64,000 nucleotides of DNA from PALSA-555 sp963821325 (GCA_963821325.1 CAWGDC010000006.1:62001-126000); one strand, 5' to 3'; positions 26,801 to 35,598 are shown, counted from the stretch's first letter. Notes: generated from the letters alone by a model not told the origin. Made by a program: numbers and translations.

Positions 26801-28535
26801 CTACACCTTGACCCTGTACAGCTACAGCACCACCACCACCCCCTACACCCTCTACGACGACGTCGCGGTGAACGTCAGCGGCACCAATGACTTTGGGTTG
26901 AGTGCGTCGCCGGGCTCGGTGAGCGTGGTCGGGGGCTCGTCGGGGACCACGATGATCAACACGACGGTGGTGTCGGGTGCGGCACAGCCGGTGACGTTGT
27001 CCTTGAGCGGCGCTCCGACGGGGGTCAGCGGCTCGTTCAGCCCGAACCCGGTGACCGCGGGTGCCTCGTCGACCTTGACGCTCACCGTGTCTGGGAGCGC
27101 GGCCTTGGGCAGCTCCACCGTGACCGTGACCGGAACCGGCAACGGCAGCCCACCAGCGGTGCACACCACCCCGGTCAACCTCACCGTGACCACCAATGAC
27201 TTTGGGTTGAGTGCGTCGCCGGGCTCGGTGAGCGTGGTCGGGGGCTCGTCGGGGACCACGATGATCAACACGACGGTGGTGTCGGGTGCGGCACAGCCGG
27301 TGACGTTGTCCTTGAGCGGCGCTCCGACGGGGGTCAGCGGCTCGTTCAGCCCGAACCCGGTGACCGCGGGTGCCTCGTCGACCTTGACGCTCACCGTGTC
27401 TGGGAGCGCGGCCTTGGGCAGCTCCACCGTGACCGTGACCGGAACCGGCAACGGCAGCCCACCAGCGGTGCACACCACCCCGGTCAACCTCACCGTGACC
27501 ACCAATGACTTTGGGTTGAGTGCGTCGCCGGGCTCGGTGAGCGTGGTCGGGGGCTCGTCGGGGACCACGATGATCAACACGACGGTGGTGTCGGGTGCGG
27601 CACAGCCGGTGACGTTGTCCTTGAGCGGCGCTCCGACGGGGGTCAGCGGCTCGTTCAGCCCGAACCCGGTGACCGCGGGTGCCTCGTCGACCTTGACGCT
27701 CACCGTGTCTGGGAGCGCGGCCTTGGGCAGCTCCACCGTGACCGTGACCGGAACCGGCAACGGCAGCCCACCAGCGGTGCACACCACCCCGGTCAACCTC
27801 ACCGTGACCACCAATGACTTTGGGTTGAGTGCGTCGCCGGGCTCGGTGAGCGTGGTCGGGGGCTCGTCGGGGACCACGATGATCAACACGACGGTGGTGT
27901 CGGGTGCGGCACAGCCGGTGACGTTGTCCTTGAGCGGCGCTCCGACGGGGGTCAGCGGCTCGTTCAGCCCGAACCCGGTGACCGCGGGTGCCTCGTCGAC
28001 CTTGACGCTCACCGTGTCTGGGAGCGCGGCCTTGGGCAGCTCCACCGTGACCGTGACCGGAACCGGCAACGGCAGCCCACCAGCGGTGCACACCACCCCG
28101 GTCAACCTCACCGTGACCGGCGCCAACGGCGTGATTGTGAACGGTGGGTTCGAGTCGGGGAACCTGACGGGCTGGATCGTGTCGGGGTCGGCGAGCGTGT
28201 CGACCACCGCGGACTCGGGGAGCTACTCGGCGGAGCTGAAGGGCTCCTCGTCGATGGTGCAGACCTTCACCGCGCCGACGGGCGCGACCATGCTGTCGTT
28301 CTGGTATCAGGACAACTGCCCCAGCGGCGGCGCGTATCCCTTGGCCTACGCGAGCCTCGCGGACACCACGCTGGGCACGACCGCCATACCCCTATGGCAG
28401 ACCTGCGTGCCCGCCGAGGCCTGGACCCAGGTGCAAGCGAACATCCAAGCCGGGCACACCTACACCTTGACCCTGTACAGCTACAGCACCACCACCACCC
28501 CCTACACCCTCTACGACGACGTCGCGGTTCGATAG
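23899..28535 (+). CDS. Giant secreted protein: HEYAE metallopeptidase-like domain, Gly linker, CBM-like and Ig-like repeats (one frameshift in a G run)
   Basis: About 1545 residues when one base is added in the G7 tract at 25084-25090, which turns NGSGGEA-stop into a poly-Gly linker continuous with NGVIVNGGFESGN. Residues 1-38 are a signal peptide ending ALAAP. Residues about 100-395 form a domain with VEGHEYAETITD (His323, Glu324, Asp331), like zinc-peptidase-type HE motifs, and paired cysteines; catalysis is unproven. Next come three ~137-residue jelly-roll-like modules (NGGFESGNLTGW start, LYDDVAV end) at 25122, 26472 and 28131. Between them lie three, then four, ~103-residue Ig-like repeats beginning NDFGLSASPGSVSVVGG. 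The protein ends directly after the third module, without an LPXTG or membrane anchor. ATG 23899 opens the signal peptide but lacks a clear ribosome site. A secreted adhesin or polymer-processing enzyme is likely. Confidence 0.8.
25084..25090. other. G7 homopolymer at the domain junction (frameshift site)
   Basis: A run of seven G where the peptidase-like frame ends 35 bases later in TGA while the repeat frame is offset by one. An eighth G restores one continuous reading through a Gly linker. It may be a base-calling error or a slippage-prone contingency tract. Confidence 0.6.
25122..25532 (+). repeat. CBM-like module, copy 1 of 3
   Basis: A 411-bp unit encoding a jelly-roll-type binding module. 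Copies 2 (26472-26882) and 3 (28131-28535) are nearly identical. By translation, copy 1 differs from copy 2 at only two residues (Ile/Thr in GW-x-VSG and Met/Thr in AP-x-GA). Confidence 0.85.
25533..26459 (+). repeat. Three tandem 309-bp Ig-like repeats
   Basis: Units start at 25533, 25842 and 26151 with accaatgactttgggttgag and appear identical base for base. Each encodes one ~103-residue beta-sandwich rich in Ser/Thr/Gly/Val. Confidence 0.9.
26472..26882 (+). repeat. CBM-like module, copy 2 of 3
   Basis: Second 411-bp copy, 1350 bp downstream of copy 1. A 12-bp ggcgccaacggc linker precedes it. Confidence 0.85.
26883..28118 (+). repeat. Four tandem 309-bp Ig-like repeats
   Basis: Units start at 26883, 27192, 27501 and 27810 and appear identical to the first three. 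Assembly copy number in such an array is inherently uncertain. Confidence 0.9.
28131..28535 (+). repeat. CBM-like module, copy 3 of 3
   Basis: Third copy, ending the protein (stop TAG 28533-28535). It carries His-to-Asp (TTADSGS) and Tyr-to-Trp (PLWQT) changes relative to the other copies. Confidence 0.85.
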
Positions 28536-28633
28536 CTGGCGGGCGCCTCCGGGCGCGAGGCCCCGGGGCTTCAGCCCGCCTCGGCGCGCCCTCGGACACG
28601 AGCCGCGCTTGAACGGCCGCCAGGTGGCTCGCA

Positions 28634-29096
28634 TCAGCGGTTCTGGACGCTGATGGTGGCTCGCCAGTCGCCCTGGGTACCGACGCATCGGAGCGCCTCT
28701 CCGCACGCGTCGCGATGGGCCGCGACCACTGCGACGCCGGCACTGGTGGCCCGGTACGTCGCGGTGACGGTCCCGCAACCAGAGCCGGGGATCGAGGGGC
28801 AGCTCGGACCGGGTTGAGCGCGGGGCCGACAGGACGTCAAACCGAGCCGTGCCATGAGGTGGGCTGAGCTGCCAGTAGGTGCTGTTCAGCGTGACGATCA
28901 CGACCCCGTCCACCTGCACGGACACCGCTGTGCCGTTTGCGGTCTCGCTCAGCACGACCGGCGGGGACGAGCCCGACGACCTCGTTCGACCGGACGCCGG
29001 CTTGGTCCCCGAAGACGAACAGCCTCCGAGCACGACGCCAGCGAGCAGGACCGAGACCGCAACGCGGGATCCGCGGTGGGGCGCCGACGGTTGCAT
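28634..29096 (-). CDS. Lipoprotein, chagasin-like fold suspected (one frameshift)
   Basis: From ATG 29096 the first 26 residues are a clean lipoprotein signal with lipobox LGGC (Cys26) followed by SSSGTKPASG, so the mature protein is lipid-anchored outside the membrane. The next stretch (VSVQVDGVVIVTLNSTYWQL) and, after a shift near 28800-28850, the C-terminal GCGTVTATYRATSAGVAVV ... GDWRATISVQ resemble the beta-sandwich of chagasin-type (I42) inhibitors, which block cysteine peptidases. The similarity is by eye and the function is unproven. An in-frame ATG ten codons upstream (29126) is possible. It lies convergent with, and 98 bp beyond, the giant peptidase-like gene. Confidence 0.65.
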
Positions 29097-29514
29097 CTCA
29101 ACGAGTGCTGAGGGACGAGCGGTCATCCTCCGACGGTGTGCTCGCTGGCCAGGTCGGCCCGACAGCCGGCGCCACCGCCTTCGACCGACGAGCGTCGCGT
29201 CGGGTCGGGGTCGCGAGCTGGTTCGGGTCGTCCCGTGGCGCCGGCCGAAGATGGAACAGGGTACACGGGCACCGTCCAGGGGGCTCCAAGCCAGCGATGT
29301 GCGCTCTCCCGAGCGACGCAGGCCAGAGCGACGATTTGGTCGTCGTGGGAGTGTCGAACATACCCGTGTCAGTCGCGTCGTCGGCTCGGGTGAAAGCGAT
29401 CGTGGAAAGGCAGCCTGTTCCGCCCCCGCCGGGGCCGATGTGTTTGATCTGGAGTTCGATCCCGTGACCAGGCGCTGCACCGCGCACGAGGACCGACCAC
29501 CGGTCTGCCCGGGG

Positions 29515-29536
29515 TTGTCGCCCCAGTTGGCGACAA
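29515..29536. repeat. Stem-loop ttgtcgcc/ggcgacaa
   Basis: An 8-bp perfect inverted repeat with a 6-base loop (ccagtt) in non-coding DNA. It could be a terminator or an element end. No gene ends within 400 bp on either strand. Confidence 0.5.
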
Positions 29537-29758
29537 ACCGACGACCAAGGATTGGGTATCGAAGCGGTGCTCCTACTGGATGGATATCCCCAGGTCGGAA
29601 TGGCCCGAGGGCGTGACGCCGGTCGTGCTCAGTGCGAGTGAGGCGAGGCGGTGACGGACGGGGCACACCCACCCAGCTGGCGAACCCAGTGTGTCGGCCC
29701 GGCCTGGCCCGTTCAGGCCCTCCCTCGCACCGCCGCCCCGAGGCGCCTCGGCCTCCCA

Positions 29759-29778
29759 GGAGTGACACTTCACGGCCC
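29759..29778. repeat. 20-bp direct repeat, copy 1
   Basis: ggagtgacacttcacggccc. Copy 2 at 29873-29892 differs at one base (acatttcac). Read on the other strand it gives GTGAAATGTCACTCC, reminiscent of the multiple short repeats at IS21-family ends. That link is inference. Confidence 0.55.
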
Positions 29779-29872
29779 ACCCTCGTACCGCCGCCCCGCC
29801 GCCCCGCCACCCCGAAACCGAGGAAATACGCCGAAATCCGCTACCTGATCAGCCGCGTCGCACCGCCGCCCC

Positions 29873-29892
29873 GGAGTGACATTTCACGGCCC
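29873..29892. repeat. 20-bp direct repeat, copy 2
   Basis: ggagtgacatttcacggccc, 114 bp after copy 1. Both follow a tcg(c/t)accgccgccccg phrase, directly here and after 18 bp in copy 1. Confidence 0.55.
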
Positions 29893-29950
29893 TGATCTCT
29901 TATCCCTTGGCCGGGTTGCCCGGCCCAGGGATCGACGGTTCACTGGCGCG

Positions 29951-30853
29951 GTGGAACGTCTCCCGGCTGACCGTCCGCTCGCCACGGATGAGGTCGTGGG
30001 CACGCCGCGGATGAGCGCGGGGCAGCTCGTGCCGGTGCCGCGGGCGGCCCCGAACGACGACGCGCTCCGGCCGGGTGACGTCGACGGGTGGGGGCGCAGC
30101 GAGCGTATGCGGGCGCTGGCGCGACGGCTCTACGACCCGGTGTACCGGCGGTGGTTCCGCGTCGAGTGGGAGGGCCTCGAGCACATCCCGAGGGAGGGGG
30201 GTGCGTTGCTCGTCGGCAACCACGCGGGCGCGATCCCGTCGGACGTGCCGGTGATCATGCACGGGATCGAGACCGAGCTCGGCCGGCCCGTGTACGGGAT
30301 GGCCGACAACCTGTTCCGGGCACTGCCGGTCGTCGGGACGCTGTGGTCCCGCACCGGTGGGCTGCCCGCCCATCCCGACAACGCGTACCGGCTGCTCCAC
30401 GACGAGCACCAGCTCGCGTTGGCGTTCCCCGAGGGGACGAAGGCCACCGGGAAGCTGGCGCGGGAGCGCTACCAGCTGCGCCGCTTCGGGCGGGGTGGCT
30501 TTGTCGACATCGCCATGCGCGCCGGGGTACCGATCGTCCCGCTCGCGATCGTCGGCAACGAGGAAGCCATGCCCATCGTCTACAAGAGCGCGACGCTCGC
30601 CAAGCTGCTGAACATCCCGTACTTCCCGGTGACCGCCAACCAGTTCGTGCTCGGCCCGGTGCTCGGGCTCGTGGTCCCCCTGCCTGCGAAGTTCCGGATC
30701 CGGGTGCTCCCGCCGGTGCACTTCGACGTCGCCGCGAACGAGGAGCGCTACAACCGCAGCATCGTCATGGAGCACGCGGATCGCATCCGGGCGTCGATCC
30801 AGGACGCGGTGCACGACCTGCTGCGGAACCGACGCAGCGTGTGGTTCGGCTGA
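29951..30853 (+). CDS. 1-acyl-glycerol-phosphate acyltransferase family (PlsC-like)
   Basis: A 300-residue membrane-associated acyltransferase. The PlsC catalytic motif is NHAGAIPSD (NHx5D variant with His), and the acceptor-binding FPEGTKATGK follows about 75 residues later. It probably transfers acyl groups to a lysophospholipid or related lipid. GTG 29951 is my choice; ATG 30011 is an alternative, and neither has a strong ribosome site. The stop overlaps the ATG of the epimerase gene (TGATG), so they are translationally coupled. The same pairing occurs in mycobacteria (Rv0502/Rv0501), which supports a shared envelope-lipid role. Confidence 0.85.
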   Translation: MERLPADRPLATDEVVGTPRMSAGQLVPVPRAAPNDDALRPGDVDGWGRSERMRALARRLYDPVYRRWFRVEWEGLEHIPREGGALLVGNHAGAIPSDVPVIMHGIETELGRPVYGMADNLFRALPVVGTLWSRTGGLPAHPDNAYRLLHDEHQLALAFPEGTKATGKLARERYQLRRFGRGGFVDIAMRAGVPIVPLAIVGNEEAMPIVYKSATLAKLLNIPYFPVTANQFVLGPVLGLVVPLPAKFRIRVLPPVHFDVAANEERYNRSIVMEHADRIRASIQDAVHDLLRNRRSVWFG

Positions 30854-31884
30854 TGCGAATCCTGCTCACCGGGCTGGGGACGTTCTTCGGCAGCCGCCTC
30901 GCGCAGGTCCTCGAGACCGACCCCGCCGTCGACCTCGTCGTCGGGCTCGACACCCGCGAGCCCGTGCTCCCGCTCGAGCGCACCGAGTACGTGCGGGCCG
31001 ACTCGTCGTTCTCGATTCTCGAGCGGATCGTGAAGGCGACCCGGGTCGACACCATCCTTCACACCCACCTCATCGTCGACTCGACCAAGGACAGCGGCCG
31101 GGCGCTCCACGAGGTGAACGTGATCGGCACCATGAACCTGCTCGCCGCCGCCGGCGCTCCCGGCAGCACCGTCCGCAAGGTGGTGCTGAAGTCCTCGACG
31201 CTCGGCTACGGGTCGAACTTCGAGGACCCCTACTACTTCCGGGAGACGATGCGTCGCACCCGAGGCGCCCACACCCGGGTGGAGCGCTCGCTCCTCGAGG
31301 TCGCCGGCGTCGTCGGCGACTTCGCCGAGGACAACCCGCACGTCACGGTCACGAAGCTGCAGTTCGCGAACGTCCTCGGGGAGCACCTCGATACCCCCCT
31401 CGCCCGGATGCTGCGCCTTCCCGCAGTCCCCGAGATCTTCGGCTTCGACCCGCGGCTGCAGTTCGTGCACGAGGACGACGTCACCGGCGCGCTCGCCTAC
31501 GCGACCCTGCGCGACGTCCCCGGCGTGTTCAACGTGGCCGGGGACGGCACGATGCCGTGGAGCGAGGTATGCACCGTCGTCGGGAAGCGCCGGGTGGCGC
31601 TCCCCCCCGTGCTGACCAGCCTCGCCGCCGAGCCGCTGCGCCTGCTGGGCCTCGTGGACCTCCCGCCCGAGGTGCTCGCCCTGCTCCGGTACGGGCGGGG
31701 AGTCGACACGACCGCCTACCGGGAGGCCGGGTACCGGTACGAGTACACGACCGCCGGCACGGTCGACGCCTTCGCCCGCGGGTTGCGCCTCCAGACGACG
31801 GTCGGGCGGCCCGAGTACCGCTACGAGCGCGACGTCGAGAACTTCTTCCGGCACTCCCCGGCGGTGGTGCGCGACGCCACCTGA
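30853..31884 (+). CDS. NAD-dependent epimerase/dehydratase, extended SDR
   Basis: A 343-residue extended SDR. The N-terminal nucleotide-binding motif MRILLTGLGTFFGSRL is a variant of TGxxGxxG. The segment TILHTHLIVDSTKD...HEVNVIGTMNLLAAA is typical of the family, and the Tyr-Lys pair expected after KSSTLGYG is not in canonical YxxxK spacing, as in the mycobacterial relative Rv0501. The C-terminal half (FNVAGDGTMPWSEV) fits the substrate lobe. It is coupled to the preceding acyltransferase. The substrate is unknown. Confidence 0.85.
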   Translation: MRILLTGLGTFFGSRLAQVLETDPAVDLVVGLDTREPVLPLERTEYVRADSSFSILERIVKATRVDTILHTHLIVDSTKDSGRALHEVNVIGTMNLLAAAGAPGSTVRKVVLKSSTLGYGSNFEDPYYFRETMRRTRGAHTRVERSLLEVAGVVGDFAEDNPHVTVTKLQFANVLGEHLDTPLARMLRLPAVPEIFGFDPRLQFVHEDDVTGALAYATLRDVPGVFNVAGDGTMPWSEVCTVVGKRRVALPPVLTSLAAEPLRLLGLVDLPPEVLALLRYGRGVDTTAYREAGYRYEYTTAGTVDAFARGLRLQTTVGRPEYRYERDVENFFRHSPAVVRDAT

Positions 31885-31885
31885 C

Positions 31886-32633
31886 GTCGCCCTGCACGTC
31901 GAGCGGCGCGACGGCGTCGCCGTCTTGACCCTCGACGACGAGGCGCGCCGCAACGCGCTCGAGCGCCCCGATGGTCGACGCCATCGTCGCCGCGGTCGAC
32001 GACGCCGAAGCCGACGACGACGTCGGGGCCCTCGTGGTGACCGGGGCGCCGCCGGCGTTCTGCTCGGGCGCGGACACGACGAGCCTCCGCGCCCTGGGCG
32101 ACGGCGACAGCGAGGCGCGGTCGGTGCGGTCGATCTACGACGGGTTCCTCCGGGTGCGGGACTGCACCCTCCCGACGGTCGCGGCGGTGAACGGCCCGGC
32201 GGTCGGCGCCGGGTTCAACCTGGCGCTGTGCTGCGACGTGCGCCTCGCGGGCGAGTCGGCGCGCTTCGATTCGCGCTTCGCCTCGATCGGGCTGCACCCG
32301 GGCGGCGGGCACACGTGGATGCTCGACCGGGCCGTCGGACCGCACGCCGCCGCGGCCATGGCGCTCTTCGGCGCCCGGGTCGACGGACGGCGCGCGGTCG
32401 AGCTCGGGTTGGCGTGGGCCTGCGTGCCCGACGCCGAGCTGCTCGACGCGGCCGTGGCGTTCGCCGGGCCCGTCGCCTCACTGCCCCGTGAGCTCGCCCG
32501 GTCGGTGAAGGCATCGCTCCGCCAGACGCCGGCGCTCGACTTCGCCGCGGCCGTGACCCTCGAACTCGACCGGCAGGCCGCGTCGCTACGGGCCGGCTGG
32601 GTGGCCGAGCGGCTCGCCGCCCGTCGCCGCTGA
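31886..32633 (+). CDS. Enoyl-CoA hydratase/isomerase family (one frameshift)
   Basis: A crotonase of about 248 residues. The first part (VALHVERRDGVAVLTLDDEARRNALER) is in one frame and the rest, from MVDAIVAAVDD at about 31970, in another; one indel near 31965 joins them. Oxyanion-hole segments are FCSGADTTSL and GPAVGAGFNLALCCDVRLA. A good start codon in the first frame is not visible between the preceding stop at 31884 and Val-Ala-Leu, so the start region may also be miscalled. It lies just downstream of the epimerase and may be co-transcribed. Confidence 0.8.
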
Positions 32634-32634
32634 G

Positions 32635-32727
32635 CTACCCGTCGACCGTCGCGTCGGCCCGCGCCTCGCCGAGGCGTCGCCACAACCGCCGCAGCGTGGC
32701 GCGCTCCTGCGGCGTGGTGCTTGAGAG
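32635..32727 (-). pseudogene. Possible C-terminal remnant of a MarR-like regulator
   Basis: About 30 codons (TTPQERATLRRLWRRLGEAR, stop near 32635) resemble the last helix of MarR-family regulators. The frame upstream is not protein-like and has no regulator domain. This is weak evidence from a short segment. Confidence 0.2.
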
Positions 32728-32887
32728 CAGGCTCTGTGCGGGAGGCCCGCGCGAAGGACCCGGATCGGCCGCGACCCGCGCCGACCTCGGTGAGCCGCTT
32801 CGAGGTGTACGGGTCGATCCCGGACTAGTAAGACCAGGCACAATCCGAAGGGCGTGGTGGGCGCCCCGAGATCAGAGGAGCAGGAAC

Positions 32888-33181
32888 ATGGCGAAGTTCG
32901 GTCTCACGCACCACTTCAAGGGCGGCACGAAGGAGCAGTACGACGCCACGGTGAAGGTCGTGCACCCCAACGACGGCAAGGGACTGCCCGCCGGCCAGGT
33001 GTACCACGCGGCCGGTCCGACGGCGGACGGCTTCCTCGTCGTGGCCATCTGGGACTCGCCGGCGTCGTGGGAGCGCTTCCGCGACGACCAGCTGCTGCCG
33101 GCGCTGGGGAGCCTCCCGAACGGCCTGCCCGCCCCGCCGACCGAGACCACCTTCGAGGTGCACAACGAGGTGACGGGGTAG
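32888..33181 (+). CDS. Small dimeric alpha/beta-barrel (ABM-like) protein
   Basis: A 97-residue protein, ATG 32888 with a good AGGAGCAGG site. The pattern is a beta-alpha-beta half (FGLTHHFKGGTKEQYDATV) and FLVVAIWDSPASWERFRDDQ, typical of antibiotic-biosynthesis-monooxygenase/EthD-like ferredoxin folds that dimerise. Most such proteins in actinobacteria have no known substrate. It is a single gene in its own context, facing the GNAT gene at 33266. Confidence 0.75.
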   Translation: MAKFGLTHHFKGGTKEQYDATVKVVHPNDGKGLPAGQVYHAAGPTADGFLVVAIWDSPASWERFRDDQLLPALGSLPNGLPAPPTETTFEVHNEVTG

Positions 33182-33265
33182 CGCGCCTGGCGGAGCGAGC
33201 GTGCGGAGCGGGCCGACGCGACGCGCCGCCTGCTCGACGCCTCGTCGACGGTGCGCCGACGTCGA

Positions 33266-33874
33266 TCAGTGCCGGACGAGGAATGCCGCTTCGAGCTCGG
33301 TGCGGCGCATCGCCCAGTCCTCGGCCGTGATGGCGTAGCGGACGTGGTCCTCCCACACCCCGCGGATCTGGAGGAACCGGGCCGCGGTCCCTTCCTCGCG
33401 CAACCCGAGCTTCTCGGCGACGCGGCGGCTCTTGGCGTTGCGGGGCACGATCGCCGCCTCGACGCGATGCAGGGACAGCTCGTCGAACGCGAAGCGCAGC
33501 ACGACGGCGACCGCCTCGGGCATGTAGCCGCGGCCGGCGTGGTCGACGTCGATCCAGTAGCCGACGTTCGCGGACTGGAACGGGCCGCGCTGCACGCTGC
33601 CGAGGCTCACCTCGCCGACGAACACCCCCTTGCGCTGGAAGATGCCGAAGCCGTAGGCGGCGTCGAAGTGGCGTTGGCGCTCCCAGGCGCCGCACCGCGC
33701 CTTGAACGCCTCCGGGTCCGTGATCGGATCGGGTGCGCCCGGCTCGGCGAGCGGCTCCCAGGGCTCGAGCCAGTCGCGGCTGCGGATCCGCACCTCGCGC
33801 CACGCCTCCCAGTCGCCGCCCTTCAGCGGCCGCAACGTCACCCGGGAGCCGCGCAGCGCGTCACCTCGCCCCAT
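33266..33874 (-). CDS. GNAT acetyltransferase, RimJ/RimL (ribosomal protein N-acetyltransferase) type
   Basis: A 202-residue acetyltransferase from ATG 33874; an in-frame start 17 codons upstream would overlap the orn promoter. RimJ/RimL features are VTLRPLKGGDWEAWREVR, DPEAFKARCGAWE, and the acetyl-CoA site YWIDVDHAGRGYMPEAV followed by LHRVEAAIVPRNAKSRRVAEKLG. It may acetylate the N-terminus of a ribosomal or other protein. It diverges from orn with about 40 bp between starts. Confidence 0.88.
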   Translation of the reverse strand: MGRGDALRGSRVTLRPLKGGDWEAWREVRIRSRDWLEPWEPLAEPGAPDPITDPEAFKARCGAWERQRHFDAAYGFGIFQRKGVFVGEVSLGSVQRGPFQSANVGYWIDVDHAGRGYMPEAVAVVLRFAFDELSLHRVEAAIVPRNAKSRRVAEKLGLREEGTAARFLQIRGVWEDHVRYAITAEDWAMRRTELEAAFLVRH

Positions 33875-33915
33875 CAGGTCGCAGGTTACGCGCCTCGGCG
33901 TGGGAGGCTTCGGGC

Positions 33916-34497
33916 GTGGCGCCACCCGCCGACGGGCGACTGGTCTGGCTGGACCTGGAGATGACCGGGCTCGACGTGACCCGCCACGTGATCGTCGAGG
34001 TCGCGGCGCTCGTCACCGACGCCCAGCTCGCGCCGCTCGACGACGGGATCGACGTCGTGGTGCACCAGCCGCCCGCGGCGCTCGCCGAGATGAACGACAC
34101 CGTGCGAACGATGCACACCAAGTCCGGGCTGCTCACCGAGATCGAGGTGTCCTCCGTCTCGCTCGCCGAGGCCGGCGACCAGACGCTCGCCTATCTGCGC
34201 CGCCACGTCCCCGGGCCGGGCCAGGTGCCGCTGTGCGGCAACTCGATCGGAGTCGACCGGCGGTTCCTCGACCGTCAGCTCCCCGAGCTGGACGCCTACC
34301 TGCACTACCGCAGCATCGACGTGTCGTCGTTGAAGGAGCTGTGCCGCCGGTGGTATCCGGGGGCGTACCAGCATCGGCCGGGCAAGCGCGAGACGCACCG
34401 GGCGCTCGACGACGTCCGCGAGTCCATCGCCGAGCTTGCCTACTACCGCGACACGATCCTGCGACCGGTCGACCCGCCGCCCGCGCCCGCCGGGTAG
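33916..34497 (+). CDS. orn: Oligoribonuclease
   Basis: A 193-residue DEDDh 3'-5' exoribonuclease that degrades di- to pentanucleotides (and pGpG). Exo I is WLDLEMTGLD (Asp13, Glu15), Exo II the Asp in NSIGVDRRFLDR, and Exo III HRALDDVRES (His and Asp). Length and motifs match E. coli Orn. The start is GTG 33916. It is convergent with the class V aminotransferase. Confidence 0.93.
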   Translation: MAPPADGRLVWLDLEMTGLDVTRHVIVEVAALVTDAQLAPLDDGIDVVVHQPPAALAEMNDTVRTMHTKSGLLTEIEVSSVSLAEAGDQTLAYLRRHVPGPGQVPLCGNSIGVDRRFLDRQLPELDAYLHYRSIDVSSLKELCRRWYPGAYQHRPGKRETHRALDDVRESIAELAYYRDTILRPVDPPPAPAG

Positions 34498-34500
34498 GCG

Positions 34501-35598
34501 TCAGGGCAGGAGGTCGCGGAGCGCGCCGAGGAGCGTGGTCACGCTGCGGTCGCGGGCGGCGTGGCCGAGCAGCCCGATCCGCCAGGCCTTCCCGGCGAAC
34601 TCGCCGAGCCCGCCGCCGACCTCGATGCCGTAGGTCTCGAGCAGCTCCTTGCGCAGCGTCGCGTCGTCGACGCCGTCGGGGAGCCACGTCGAGGTGAGCT
34701 GGGGCAGGCGGTGGCCCGCCTCGGCGACGAGCCCGAACCCGAGACGCGGCAGCTCATGCTGGAGCCGGGCACCGACCCGCCGGTGACGGGCCCACACGGC
34801 GTCGAGGCCCTCGTCGAGGATCGCTCCAAGCGCGGCGTGCAGGGACTGGATCATCGAGACGGGCGCGGTGTGGTGATAGGCGCGCTGCGCCCCCGCGACG
34901 TAGCGCTCGATCAGGCCCACGTCGAGGTACCAGGACTGGGGTGGCGACGGTCGGTCCCGGAGGCGCGCCCGCGCGCGGTCGGAGAACGTGACGGGCGCGA
35001 GACCCGGTGCGACCCCGAGGCACTTCTGGGTGCCGGCGTAGCAGGCGTCGACCCGCCAGCCGTCCACCTCGACCGGGATCCCCCCGAGGCTTGTGACCGT
35101 GTCGACGACGAGCAGCGTGTCGGTGTCGGCCAGCGCGGCGAGCGGCGCGACGTCGTTCTCCACCCCCGTCGACGTCTCGGCGTGCACGACCGCGACCAGC
35201 CGTGCGTCCGGCCGGGCGCGTTGGGCGGCGAGCAGCGCGTCGGGGTCGAGCGTCCGGCCCCACGGGGCCTCGACACGCACCACCTGGGCGCCGCAGCGCC
35301 GGGCGACCTCGCACATCCGCTCGCCGAACACCCCGTTGACGCCGACGATCGCGGTGTCGCCCGGCTCGAGCAGGTTGACGAAGCACGCCTCCATCCCCGC
35401 CGACCCCGTCCCGCTCACGGGGAACGTCAGCGGGTTCTCCGTGCGGAACACGGCGCGCAGCCGCTCCATCGTCTCGTCGAGGACCCGGAGGAACTCCGGG
35501 TCGAGATGCCCGAGCATCGGGCGCGTCAGCGCCGACGTCGCCTCCGGATACGGGTTCGAGGGACCCGGCCCGAGCAGGAGCCGATCCGGCCACGGCAC
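34501..35598 (-). CDS. Class V aminotransferase (alanine-glyoxylate/serine-pyruvate type)
   Basis: A 365-residue PLP enzyme. The N-terminal LLLGPGPSNPYPEAT and LTFPVSGTGSAGMEA are family signatures. PLP-binding Asp is in LLVVDTVTSLGG, and the Schiff-base Lys is in YAGTQKCLGV. It probably converts glyoxylate plus alanine or serine to glycine. GTG 35598 opens the conserved N-terminus; longer upstream frames are non-conserved. It is monocistronic and convergent with orn. Confidence 0.92.
   Translation of the reverse strand: MPWPDRLLLGPGPSNPYPEATSALTRPMLGHLDPEFLRVLDETMERLRAVFRTENPLTFPVSGTGSAGMEACFVNLLEPGDTAIVGVNGVFGERMCEVARRCGAQVVRVEAPWGRTLDPDALLAAQRARPDARLVAVVHAETSTGVENDVAPLAALADTDTLLVVDTVTSLGGIPVEVDGWRVDACYAGTQKCLGVAPGLAPVTFSDRARARLRDRPSPPQSWYLDVGLIERYVAGAQRAYHHTAPVSMIQSLHAALGAILDEGLDAVWARHRRVGARLQHELPRLGFGLVAEAGHRLPQLTSTWLPDGVDDATLRKELLETYGIEVGGGLGEFAGKAWRIGLLGHAARDRSVTTLLGALRDLLP

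Larger units (their letters stand above)
29097..29950. other. Non-coding, repeat-bearing region
   Basis: About 850 bp without a supportable gene. It contains an 8-bp stem-loop at 29515-29536, three copies of a 16-bp GC-rich phrase (tcgcaccgccgccccg and variants at 29725, 29783 and 29858), and a 20-bp direct repeat (29759 and 29873). The combination looks like the debris of a mobile element. Confidence 0.5.

Noticed and set aside
25059..28091. A long minus-strand reading (about 1000 codons) and others through the repeat array
   Set aside because: These arise only because a 309-bp (103-codon) repeat keeps all frames open. They have Arg/His/Gly-rich composition, no start signals, and the plus strand has signal peptide and folded-domain patterns.
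25533..28118. CRISPR-like appearance of regular repeats
   Set aside because: Units are 309 bp, tandem without spacers, and encode a conserved protein repeat. No cas genes are present.
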